Assembly (NCBI GenBank): GCA_902783675.1
Contig: CACZRW010000122.1
Location: forward strand, 1 to 6,011
Direction: 5' to 3'
DNA: 6,011 bases
DNA from: an uncultured Pseudomonadota bacterium
GTDB lineage: Bacteria > Pseudomonadota > Alphaproteobacteria > CACZRW01
The notes beneath the pieces are model-generated. The model ran no database searches, had not been told where the DNA came from, and saw nothing but the letters and a program-made list of their open reading frames with translations. Below are positions 1-6,011 of the stretch, piece by piece (the first letter of the stretch is position 1; each line of letters opens with the position of its first letter). Made by a program: the position numbers and the translations under genes.

Positions 1-210
1 GCGGCGGGCGATTTCGGTTTTGCCTACGCCCGTGGGGCCTATCATCAGAATGTTCTTCGGGATTACCTCGTCCTTCAAATGCTCGGGAAGCTGCTGGCGG
101 CGCCAGCGGTTGCGCAGTGCTATGGCGACGGCGCGCTTGGCCGCCTTTTGCCCTACGATGAAACGATCCAATTCGGCTACGATTTCTTTCGGCGATAAAG
201 GGGTTGTCAT
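1..210 (-). CDS. hslU: HslU, ATPase/unfoldase subunit of the HslVU protease (N-terminal 70 codons, cut by window edge)
   Basis: HslU is the AAA+ ring that unfolds proteins and feeds them to the HslV peptidase in the cytoplasm. Only the first 70 residues lie in the window; the family is usually about 435-450 residues. The visible part begins [15 protein letters not shown] and carries the typical D-R-F-I-V-G-Q segment (residues 15-21), an Arg-rich R-N-R-W-R-R-Q-Q stretch (33-40) and a complete Walker A motif, GPTGVGKT, at residues 58-65, followed by E-I-A-R-R. The ATG lies 5 bases after the hslV stop codon. A GAGGA sequence inside the last hslV codons, about 12 bases upstream, can serve as its ribosome binding site, so translation is probably coupled to hslV. 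Nothing in the visible part is unusual; the Walker B, I-domain and sensor motifs are outside the window. Confidence 0.97.
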   Translation of the reverse strand, partial: MTTPLSPKEIVAELDRFIVGQKAAKRAVAIALRNRWRRQQLPEHLKDEVIPKNILMIGPTGVGKTEIARR

Positions 211-215
211 TTTTG

Positions 216-773
216 TTATAATTCCTCTACGACTATGTTGTTGTTGGTGTAAATGCATATCTCGCCGGCGATTTTAAGCGCCTTTACTGCGATGTCTTTG
301 GCACTTTGCGAGCCGTCGGCAAGAGCTTTCGCCGCCGCAAGGGCAAACGCTCCGCCCGAGCCTATGCCTACGATGCCTCCGTCCGGCTCCATAACATCGC
401 CGTTGCCCGAGATTAAAAAGGTGGCGTCCTTGTCGGCGACTATCATTATCGCTTCCAATTTGCGCAAGTACTTGTCAGTGCGCCAGTCCTTTGCCAATTC
501 TACGCAAGCGCGGGTGAGGTTGCCCGAGTGCTTTTCGAGCTTTCCTTCCATGCGCTCAAAAAGGGTGAAGGCGTCGGCAGTTGCTCCCGCAAATCCGGCT
601 ATCACCTTGCCGTCGCTAAGTCTGCGAACCTTTACGGCGTTGGATTTCAATACCGTGGTGCCAAGGGTAACTTGACCGTCGCCGGCAATAACTACATGTC
701 CGTCTTTTCTTACGGATATGATGGTTGTGCCTCGCCATGCGGGCAGAGAAAAGGTGCTGTTGTCTGTCATCAT
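216..773 (-). CDS. hslV: HslV, threonine peptidase subunit of the HslVU protease
   Basis: HslV is the proteasome-beta-like peptidase that forms a double hexamer and degrades proteins unfolded by HslU. The 185-residue product matches the family along its whole length: G-T-T-I-I-S-V-R near the start, AGDGQVTLG (30-38), K-V-R-R-L (48-52), [49 protein letters not shown] and C-terminal [14 protein letters not shown]. By alignment from memory with the E. coli enzyme, Thr16 is the mature N-terminal nucleophile, Asp32 corresponds to Asp17 and Lys48 to Lys33. Fifteen residues precede the nucleophile, against only the initiator Met in E. coli, so a short propeptide must be removed at Gly15-Thr16. Extensions of this kind are common in alphaproteobacterial HslV sequences. 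Two adjacent ATG codons (773 and 770) can both start; AAGGAAAG lies just upstream. First gene of the hslVU operon, probably under heat-shock control (see 817-845). Confidence 0.97.
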   Translation of the reverse strand: MMTDNSTFSLPAWRGTTIISVRKDGHVVIAGDGQVTLGTTVLKSNAVKVRRLSDGKVIAGFAGATADAFTLFERMEGKLEKHSGNLTRACVELAKDWRTDKYLRKLEAIMIVADKDATFLISGNGDVMEPDGGIVGIGSGGAFALAAAKALADGSQSAKDIAVKALKIAGEICIYTNNNIVVEEL

Positions 774-791
774 TCTTCTTTCCTTTTTTGT

Positions 792-820
792 TTTACATTT
801 TGATACAATACCGTTTAAAT
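792..820 (+). promoter_or_regulatory. Possible housekeeping promoter for the HIT-family gene
   Basis: TTTACA (792-797, one mismatch to TTGACA) is followed after 17 bases by TTAAAT (815-820, two mismatches to TATAAT). Transcription would begin near 827. That leaves almost no leader before the ATG at 835 and would exclude the AAGGT at 821-825 from the mRNA, which favours the downstream ATG at 862 as the real start. The -10 overlaps the minus-strand heat-shock -10, so the two promoters could interfere. This is a weak motif-based call in AT-rich DNA. Confidence 0.3.
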
Positions 821-845
821 AAGGTCTTTAATATATGAAAACAAG
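817..845 (-). promoter_or_regulatory. Putative sigma-32 (RpoH) heat-shock promoter for hslVU
   Basis: On the minus strand, CTTG (842-845) is followed after 18 bases by CTTATTT (817-823). This fits the alphaproteobacterial RpoH consensus as I recall it, CTTG-N17/18-CYTATnT. The -10 box is about 43 bases upstream of the hslV ATG, which leaves a leader of roughly 35 bases with its ribosome binding site near 776-784. HslVU is a classical heat-shock operon, so position and regulon agree. The -35 element lies at the very 5' end of the divergent HIT gene. No transcription data are available here; the call is a motif match. Confidence 0.5.
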
Positions 846-861
846 TCTAGGTGCTAAAAAA

Positions 862-1224
862 ATGTATGATGATGAAAATGTGTTCGCAAAAATCCTTAAA
901 GGCGAGGTGCCTGCGAAAAAAGTTTTTGAAAATGAGTTTGCGCTTGCGTTTTATGACGCTTTTCCAAAGGCGCCTTATCACATTTTGGTTATTCCCAAGG
1001 GGAAATATACGGACTTTCAAGACTTCTCACTAAACGCAACGGATGCCGAGATTGTGGGCTATGTGCGCGCGGTCGGTGAGGTGGCAAAGCAGTTCGGCTT
1101 TAAGGAAAAGGACGGCTTTAACCTAATCGCAAATATCGGCGAAAAGGCAGGGCAGGCGGTCTTTCACTTCCATACGCATATCGTGTCCGGTGTTGATATT
1201 TGGGGCAAAATCAAGTCCGAATAA
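862..1224 (+). CDS. HIT-family (histidine triad) nucleotide hydrolase/transferase
   Basis: Small cytoplasmic protein of the histidine-triad superfamily, HINT-like branch. These proteins typically hydrolyse nucleoside phosphoramidates or related adenylated compounds; the physiological substrate is unknown here. Visible family features are the N-terminal F-A-K-I-L-K-G-E-V-P-A-K-K-V segment, A-F-Y-D-A-F-P-K-A-P-Y-H-I-L-V-I-P-K, the N-L-I-A-N-I-G-E-K-A-G-Q region, and the C-terminal histidine triad HFHTHIV, whose middle His is the expected nucleophile. From the ATG at 862 the protein is 120 residues, a normal family length. An in-frame ATG at 835 would add nine residues (MKTSLGAKK) with no family resemblance. 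Both starts have weak SD-like sequences (AAGGT before 835, AGGTG before 862); I prefer 862 from homology and from the promoter position. Transcribed divergently from hslVU and convergent with the J-domain locus. Confidence 0.93.
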   Translation: MYDDENVFAKILKGEVPAKKVFENEFALAFYDAFPKAPYHILVIPKGKYTDFQDFSLNATDAEIVGYVRAVGEVAKQFGFKEKDGFNLIANIGEKAGQAVFHFHTHIVSGVDIWGKIKSE

Positions 1225-1245
1225 GCCTTTATCTTATGGCTTTTT
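1223..1245 (+). terminator. Probable rho-independent terminator after the HIT gene
   Basis: AAGCC (1223-1227) pairs with GGCTT (1238-1242) around a 10-base loop, and the second arm runs into TTTTT (1241-1245). The stem begins inside the HIT stop codon and overlaps the last codons of the convergent J-domain frame. The 5-bp stem is short, so it may be inefficient. In the opposite direction there is no T-run, so it should act only for plus-strand transcripts. Confidence 0.45.
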
Positions 1246-1425
1246 CATATCTTCCATGATTCTTTGATACGAGGTGTTAAGAGCGGCAATAGTGGCGTTT
1301 GCCTCTGCAATCTTCTCTTTGCTCGCACGTTTCGCTATCAGGTGGTCGGGGTGATTTTCTTTTACCTTTTTAAGCCAAGCCGCATGCACTTCCGCCTTGG
1401 TGGCGTGGCGCGAAACTCCCAGCAT
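1234..1425 (-). CDS. DjlA-type J-domain, probably the C-terminal half of a frameshifted membrane co-chaperone
   Basis: The 63 codons from the only ATG encode most of a J-domain: M-L-G-V-S at the start of helix I, helix II A-E-V-H-A-A-W-L-K-K-V-K, the HPD motif at residues 25-27, then L-I-A-K-R and an Ala-rich helix III ending S-Y-Q-R-I-M. The spacing HPD-x-L-I-A-K followed by a terminal helix resembles the C-terminal J-domain of DjlA rather than DnaJ. J-domains stimulate Hsp70 (DnaK) ATPase through HPD. There is no credible ribosome binding site: the ATG is preceded directly by CTTTGAG. The open frame continues upstream of the ATG through L-N-D-F-E, the residues that normally precede M/I-L-G-V, into an A9 tract. 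I therefore read this as the downstream part of the locus at 1437-1934, joined by a -1 shift, rather than a free-standing gene. It could also be translated alone by coupling. Confidence 0.75.
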   Translation of the reverse strand: MLGVSRHATKAEVHAAWLKKVKENHPDHLIAKRASKEKIAEANATIAALNTSYQRIMEDMKKP

Positions 1426-1436
1426 CTCAAAGTCAT

Positions 1437-1934
1437 TTAGTTTTTTTTTACGGTCGGTTTTTTTGCTTTGGCAGAGGAGGCTTTCGCGGATTGCTGCGTA
1501 GCAGGTTTTGCTTCTTTAGCGTCATTGCGGGAAGAGGAGCATTTGGCTGCAAAGTTTTGAAAGTCCGTGGATTTTTGGCTTAAATCCAAAAAGTGCCCGA
1601 CGATTAAACCTACAAACAAGCCGGGAATGCCAAACAAAATCACGCCTATAAGAGCGCCGAAAAACTTTGCTTTCCAGAAGTTAAGGTTGCCCTTATTCAA
1701 TTTGGAAAGGTCATACTTTATGTGCGTTTCAAAGCCATGTGAAAGGTTCGCACCCCACATCTTTATCTTGCTTTTGTGTTCCTCGGGAATGCTTTCAAAG
1801 GCGTCTTTGGCAAAGTTGACCGCGCCCGCGGTAATATCTTTGGCCTTTGATTCTATGTCTTCGTATATCTGTTTGATTTTATGTCTTTTTGTCATGGCGT
1901 CCCCCATCGTATATAAAAGGTTATGCTCAGACAT
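1437..1934 (-). CDS. DjlA-like single-span membrane protein, N-terminal part of a probable co-chaperone
   Basis: The product is 165 residues from the ATG at 1934. Residues 1-88 are charged and mostly helical and are not recognised. A hydrophobic, glycine-rich span occupies about 91-113 and ends G-L-I-V-G-H-F-L-D (109-117). This closely resembles the DjlA membrane anchor as I recall it from E. coli (G-L-L-I-G-H-M-F-D). Residues 134-164 form an Ala/Lys/Ser-rich linker. The frame stops right after an A9-C tract, and the -1 frame continues into a DjlA-type J-domain, so the full product may be about 233 residues: tail, anchor, linker, J-domain. The TerB-like domain of classical DjlA is missing. 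ATGs at 1907 and 1895 are alternative starts; the latter follows GGGGGA four bases upstream, while 1934 has only AAGG. Role inferred: recruiting DnaK to the inner membrane. Confidence 0.75.
   Translation of the reverse strand: MSEHNLLYTMGDAMTKRHKIKQIYEDIESKAKDITAGAVNFAKDAFESIPEEHKSKIKMWGANLSHGFETHIKYDLSKLNKGNLNFWKAKFFGALIGVILFGIPGLFVGLIVGHFLDLSQKSTDFQNFAAKCSSSRNDAKEAKPATQQSAKASSAKAKKPTVKKN
1440..1449 (-). other. Candidate slippery site: A9-C tract with in-frame A_AAA_AAC heptamer followed by UAA
   Basis: On the minus strand the upstream frame reads GTA AAA AAA AAC TAA. The last seven bases before the stop form A_AAA_AAC (1440-1446) in the phase needed for canonical -1 tandem slippage. After a -1 shift, translation reads CTA AAT GAC TTT GAG ATG (L-N-D-F-E-M) and enters the J-domain without interruption. 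A transcript with one extra A (A10) would give the same join by polymerase slippage; nine A residues is about the length at which bacterial RNA polymerase is known to slip. I see no strong stimulatory hairpin within 5-10 bases and no upstream SD-like stimulator. A sequencing error or a real inactivating indel in the homopolymer remains possible. Confidence 0.45.
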
Positions 1935-2085
1935 TAGAGCCTTTTTTGCATTTACTCAAGACTGTTTATTTTTTTTTAGCTTTCGTAAATGAACTTGTTG
2001 CTTTTAGAGAGCTTGTAGTGTATTACTTATCCCAAACTTAACTTTTTATTAATATATGTAGATGTGATAAGAAAGGACGCTTTAG
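1935..2085. promoter_or_regulatory. Divergent intergenic region between the DjlA-like locus and mreB
   Basis: This 151-base AT-rich stretch must hold the start signals for both the mre operon and the minus-strand DjlA-like locus. I could not pick a convincing promoter pair. For mreB, AT-rich -10-like sequences occur at 2047-2055 (TATTAATAT) but no good -35 sits at the right distance. It also contains a T9 run (1969-1977). No gene, hairpin terminator or RNA element is apparent. Confidence 0.4.
2071..2077 (+). promoter_or_regulatory. mreB ribosome binding site
   Basis: GAAAGGA lies 8 bases before the ATG at 2086. It is the best Shine-Dalgarno match in the window and fixes the mreB start, which also agrees with the conserved N-terminus. 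Confidence 0.75.
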
Positions 2086-3129
<1,044 letters not shown>

Positions 3130-3168
3130 CCTATTTAGAGGGCGGTTGATTTAAAAGGGTGAAGAATC

Positions 3169-4032
3169 GTGAAGCAAGCCGGCGGAATAAAGCATCTTTC
3201 AAGAAAGTTCCGCGCTTGGCTTGAACGCTTCGGCGTTGTTTTTCTTGCTCTGTTCGCACTGATACTTATTGCGCTTGAGAAGATGGACAGCCCTATCATA
3301 AACGGTATGCGAGTGGCGTTTTTGGAAGTGATGCTGCCGGTTACAAATACTTTGGCGGTGCCGGTAAGGTGGGTTTCTAAACGTGTTGATATCATAAGCG
3401 AGTATTTTTCTCTGATTGATGAGAATGAAAAACTGCTTCTTGAAAATCAAAAGCTTAAACAAGAGCGCGAGAATATCCTTTTCCTTATCCAAGAAAATCA
3501 GCAGCTGGCAAAAATGCTCAATTACAAATATCCGCCCGCCATTAAGTCCGTGACGGCAAAAATTGTGGCAGATTCGGAAAGTGCCTTTGCGCAATCGCTT
3601 ATTGTTTTGGCGGGGAGTGCCAGCGGGGTGGAAAAGGGTGATGTAGTGATGGCAAACGGCGCTTTGATGGGACGCGTAATAAATGTGGCGAGCGATGCGG
3701 CGCAAGTGCTTTTGTTAAACGATGTCAACTCGCGGATTCCCGTTTTTGTCGGCAAGGATAGGCAAAGGGCGATTTTGGTTGGCGATAATACCGAAGCGCC
3801 GGTTTTGATTTTGTTTTTGCAAAAAGATAAAATCGCCGTCGGGGACGAGATTACAACTTCCGGTGATGCCGGAGTGTTTCCTTCCGGTCTTGTAATCGGT
3901 ACGGTTGATAAAGTCGCCGATGATGAGGCAAAAGTTACCTTGCTGGTTGATAGGGATAAAGTTGATTATGTTAAGATCCTTAACTTCGGGCAAAGGGGGA
4001 TTTTACAAAGCACGGATAAGTGGACCAAATAA
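3169..4032 (+). CDS. mreC: MreC, rod-shape-determining membrane-anchored scaffold protein
   Basis: MreC is a bitopic protein whose periplasmic part binds and activates PBP2 and links it to MreB. The 287-residue product shows the expected order: a short basic cytoplasmic tail (1-19), one membrane helix (about 20-38), a Glu/Lys/Gln-rich coiled coil (about 78-118, with repeated E-N-x-x-L spacing) and a beta-rich periplasmic domain (about 125-275). That domain includes G-V-E-K-G-D-V-V-M-A-N-G-A-L-M-G-R-V, D-V-N-S-R-I-P-V and the family-typical T-S-G-D-A-G-V-F-P-S-G-L-V-I-G-T-V (230-246). The start is a GTG with AAGGG (3155-3159) nine bases upstream; no ATG in frame precedes the membrane helix. 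The stop overlaps the mreD start region. Gene order mreB-C-D supports the call. Confidence 0.97.
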   Translation: MKQAGGIKHLSRKFRAWLERFGVVFLALFALILIALEKMDSPIINGMRVAFLEVMLPVTNTLAVPVRWVSKRVDIISEYFSLIDENEKLLLENQKLKQERENILFLIQENQQLAKMLNYKYPPAIKSVTAKIVADSESAFAQSLIVLAGSASGVEKGDVVMANGALMGRVINVASDAAQVLLLNDVNSRIPVFVGKDRQRAILVGDNTEAPVLILFLQKDKIAVGDEITTSGDAGVFPSGLVIGTVDKVADDEAKVTLLVDRDKVDYVKILNFGQRGILQSTDKWTK

Positions 4033-4553
4033 TGGAAGGGCTATGGGCAAAGATTGGCAAAGGTTTTTGGTTCGTGTCACCTCTTTTGTTGGTGATGCTT
4101 TTGGAGCTTTTGTCCTTTTATCCTTTTCATCTTCCTAACATGGCGGTCATAAGGCCTTGCTTTGCTCTGGTCGCGGTTTATTACTTCGCGGTCTATGCGC
4201 CTTGGCGGTTCGGTATGATAATGGCTTTCGCGGCGGGATTATTGGCGGATTCTTTGTTCATGGTGCCGTTCGGTTCTTATGCTTTGGTTTTTGCACTGCT
4301 TTTTAAAGTGGCGGAGGCTTTAAGAAGGTTTTTGGTGGATAAGCCTTTTTATATCGTTTGGATAGGGTTCGGCGTCTTTGCTCTAGCCGCGAATCTGCTC
4401 ATGTGGTTTGCCGTGGCATTTGTGGCGGGACGCTTTACCGCCTTTTTGCCGATGTTGGTCAGCTATTCTGTTTTAGTGGCGATTTACCCTTTTGTGTCGT
4501 TCTTGTGCTTTCTGCTTTTAAAGCTTTTGCTAAAGGTGAACAGGTATGAATAG
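4032..4553 (+). CDS. mreD: MreD, rod-shape-determining integral membrane protein
   Basis: MreD is a polytopic inner-membrane partner of MreC in the elongasome. From the ATG at 4032 the product is 173 residues, very hydrophobic, with about five or six membrane segments (near residues 12-30, 36-55, 58-80, 83-98, 108-130 and 137-165) and a basic end (K-L-L-L-K-V-N-R-Y-E). The G-L-L-A-D-S-L-F-M-V-P-F-G segment matches the motif typical of MreD. The start overlaps the mreC stop in a TAATG arrangement, suggesting coupled translation. A GTG at 4020 in the same frame would add four residues (MDQI); neither start has a good Shine-Dalgarno sequence, and I prefer the ATG. The 3' end overlaps mrdA by 8 bases. 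Sequence conservation in MreD is low, so context carries part of the weight. Confidence 0.93.
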   Translation: MEGLWAKIGKGFWFVSPLLLVMLLELLSFYPFHLPNMAVIRPCFALVAVYYFAVYAPWRFGMIMAFAAGLLADSLFMVPFGSYALVFALLFKVAEALRRFLVDKPFYIVWIGFGVFALAANLLMWFAVAFVAGRFTAFLPMLVSYSVLVAIYPFVSFLCFLLLKLLLKVNRYE

Positions 4554-6011
4554 AGACGGCGACAAAGGGAAAGTGTTCTTAAATCGCATGCTGTGGCTGG
4601 CGGTGATAGAGTTGGTGCTGGTGTTGGTGATACTTGCGCGGCTTTACTATTTGCAGGTCTTTTTGGCGGATAAATATATAATGCTGGCGGAGTCGAATCG
4701 TATCAGTATGAGGATTATCGCACCGCCGAGGGGGACTATATTTGACAGAAATAAAGTGCCGCTGGCGGTCAATAATCCTAATTATCGCGTGATGTTGGTG
4801 TCAGAGCAAACCGAAGGAAGACTCCAAGAAACTTTGCAGGATTTGGGCAAGATTATTTCCCTTTCCGAAGACGATTATGCCTATATTCAAAAAGAGGTAA
4901 AACGCAGAAGGTCTTTTGTTCCGGTTAATGTGGCAGAGAATCTTTCGTGGGAGCAAATGGCTAATATACAAGTCAATGCGCCCGATTTGCCGGGGGTGAT
5001 GATTGATAAGGGACTTACGCGCAGTTATACTCATCCTTGGGATACGGCGCATATTCTCGGCTATTTGGCGTTGGTAGATGAAAAGGATCGGACCGGCGAT
5101 CCGTTGCTGGAGCTTTCGGGTTTTAAGAAAGGTAAGACGGGCTTAGAGGAGTTTTACGATTACGACTTGCGCGGGGTCGCAGGTTCGCGGCAGGTGGAAG
5201 TTAATGTCGTCGGGCGCGAGGTGCGCGAGCTTTCGCTTAACAAGGGAGTATCGGGCAGAGAGCTCGATCTTACTATTGATATAAGGCTGCAAGAGTTCGT
5301 GCGTAAGGCTTTGGCAAAGCAAAGCGGTGCGGTGGTCGTGGTTGATGTGAATACGGGCGAGATTATGGCTTTGGTGTCGGCGCCTTCCTTTGATGCCAAT
5401 ATCTTTAACCGCGGTATCTTGTCTAAAGAGTGGAAAGCATTATCCGAGAATAAGTATAAACCTATGGTGAATAAGGCTATAGCCGGCGAGTATTCTCCGG
5501 GGTCGACTTTTAAGATGATTGTGGCTTTGGCGGCTTTGGAAGCCGGCATTATTGATGCTAATACGGAAATAGATTGTGAAGGCTATATGGATATAGGTAA
5601 TCACCGTTTCCATTGCTGGAAACACAGCGGGCATGGTCGTATCAATTTGAAGAGAGCTTTGGCGGAGTCTTGCGATGTGTATTTTTATGAAATCGCACGC
5701 AGAGTCGGCATTGATAAAATTACGGAAATGGCAAGAAAGTTCGGGCTCGGAGTGAAGGAGGGAATCGACTTACCTTCGGAAAAAAGCGGGCTTATGCCTA
5801 CGCAAACATGGAAGCAAAGGTTGTTTGGTGAGCCTTGGCAGCAGGGGGAGACTTTGCTTGCGGGAATAGGGCAAAGCTATGTGCTGGTTACGCCTTTGCA
5901 GCTGGCGATGATGACTGCGCGAATCGCTAACGGCGGTAAGTTTGTCGAGCCTCATTTAGTCAAAAATCCTTATCGTCCTTTGCCTAAAGATATTGATATT
6001 AACAAGCATTA
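4546..6011 (+). CDS. mrdA: PBP2, elongation-specific peptidoglycan D,D-transpeptidase (488 codons, C-terminus cut by window edge)
   Basis: PBP2 is the class B penicillin-binding protein that cross-links new side-wall peptidoglycan together with RodA. The frame is open from the ATG at 4546 to the window end. Visible parts are a basic tail and one membrane anchor (about 16-38); the pedestal motif N-R-I-S-M-R-I-I-A-P-P-R-G-T-I-F-D-R (51-68), followed by a normal PBP2 dimerisation domain; and the transpeptidase domain with E-Y-S-P-G-S-T-F-K, where Ser320 of STFK is the acyl-ester nucleophile. The second motif is SCD at 375-377, the SxD form typical of PBP2 rather than SxN. F-H-C-W-K-H-S-G-H-G lies just before it, and G-I-G-Q-S-Y later. 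The KTG motif would follow beyond the window, so its absence is not a defect. AAAGG (4532-4536) nine bases upstream and an 8-base overlap with mreD support the start and coupling. Confidence 0.97.
   Translation, partial: MNRDGDKGKVFLNRMLWLAVIELVLVLVILARLYYLQVFLADKYIMLAESNRISMRIIAPPRGTIFDRNKVPLAVNNPNYRVMLVSEQTEGRLQETLQDLGKIISLSEDDYAYIQKEVKRRRSFVPVNVAENLSWEQMANIQVNAPDLPGVMIDKGLTRSYTHPWDTAHILGYLALVDEKDRTGDPLLELSGFKKGKTGLEEFYDYDLRGVAGSRQVEVNVVGREVRELSLNKGVSGRELDLTIDIRLQEFVRKALAKQSGAVVVVDVNTGEIMALVSAPSFDANIFNRGILSKEWKALSENKYKPMVNKAIAGEYSPGSTFKMIVALAALEAGIIDANTEIDCEGYMDIGNHRFHCWKHSGHGRINLKRALAESCDVYFYEIARRVGIDKITEMARKFGLGVKEGIDLPSEKSGLMPTQTWKQRLFGEPWQQGETLLAGIGQSYVLVTPLQLAMMTARIANGGKFVEPHLVKNPYRPLPKDIDINKH

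Noticed and set aside
253..675. 140-codon plus-strand open frame opposite hslV
   Set aside because: It lies wholly antisense to an unambiguous hslV and its product has no recognisable family features; it is a shadow frame.
1393..1405. CGCC/GGCG hairpin downstream of the A9 tract as a frameshift stimulator
   Set aside because: The stem is only 4 bp and starts about 34 bases after the slippery site, too far for the usual 5-9 base spacing.
1362..1436. Third frame starting at ATG 1436 immediately after the upstream stop (TAAATG)
   Set aside because: It is out of frame with the J-domain and stops after about 24 codons with no resemblance to anything known.
1964..1980. T9 run as part of a rho-independent terminator
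   Set aside because: No GC-rich inverted repeat precedes it on either strand, and no gene ends there.
3199..3705. 168-codon minus-strand open frame opposite mreC
   Set aside because: Antisense to mreC, with His/Arg/Asn-rich composition typical of a reversed frame and no ribosome binding site of note.
5160..5549. 129-codon minus-strand open frame opposite mrdA
   Set aside because: Antisense to the PBP2 coding sequence, which carries clear motifs; Ser/Thr-rich composition suggests a shadow frame.
5503..6011. Absence of the KTG motif in PBP2 as a sign of a broken gene
   Set aside because: The window ends at codon 488, before the position where KTG is expected, so the motif is simply not covered.

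Overview
The window looks like chromosomal core sequence from an alphaproteobacterium of moderate G+C content. This rests on four things: an HslV with a short N-terminal propeptide ending W-R-G before the catalytic threonine, an MreB beginning with an [16 protein letters not shown] motif, the FHCWK...GHG and SCD motifs in PBP2, and a heat-shock-like promoter of the alphaproteobacterial CTTG/CYTATnT type. The exact genus cannot be read from the sequence. I see no tRNA, rRNA, CRISPR array, insertion sequence or phage gene.

Layout. Positions 1-773, minus strand: the hslVU operon for the ATP-dependent HslVU protease. hslV is complete and hslU is cut by the left edge after 70 codons. A divergent intergenic region follows, with a plausible sigma-32 promoter for hslV on the minus strand and a plausible housekeeping promoter for a HIT-family hydrolase on the plus strand (about 835/862-1224). 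The HIT gene ends at a small hairpin-plus-T-run terminator and converges on a minus-strand locus at 1234-1934.

That locus is the most interesting part. It has two reading frames: a single-span membrane protein (1437-1934) and a J-domain with its HPD motif (1234-1425). Together they look like the two ends of a DjlA-type membrane-anchored co-chaperone. The first frame stops immediately after an A9-C tract that contains an in-frame A_AAA_AAC heptamer. The -1 frame is open straight through it into the J-domain and restores the residues the J-domain needs before its only ATG. This could be programmed or transcriptional slippage, a real inactivating indel, or a homopolymer sequencing error. The TerB domain usual in DjlA is absent and an Ala/Lys/Ser-rich linker takes its place.

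From 2086 to the right edge, plus strand, runs the cell-shape operon mreB-mreC-mreD-mrdA (PBP2). Its tight or overlapping joints suggest co-transcription and translational coupling. MreB filaments, the MreC/MreD membrane scaffold and the PBP2 transpeptidase together form the core of the elongasome that builds the side-wall peptidoglycan of rod-shaped cells. mrdA is cut by the right edge before its KTG motif; rodA would be the expected next gene but is not visible.
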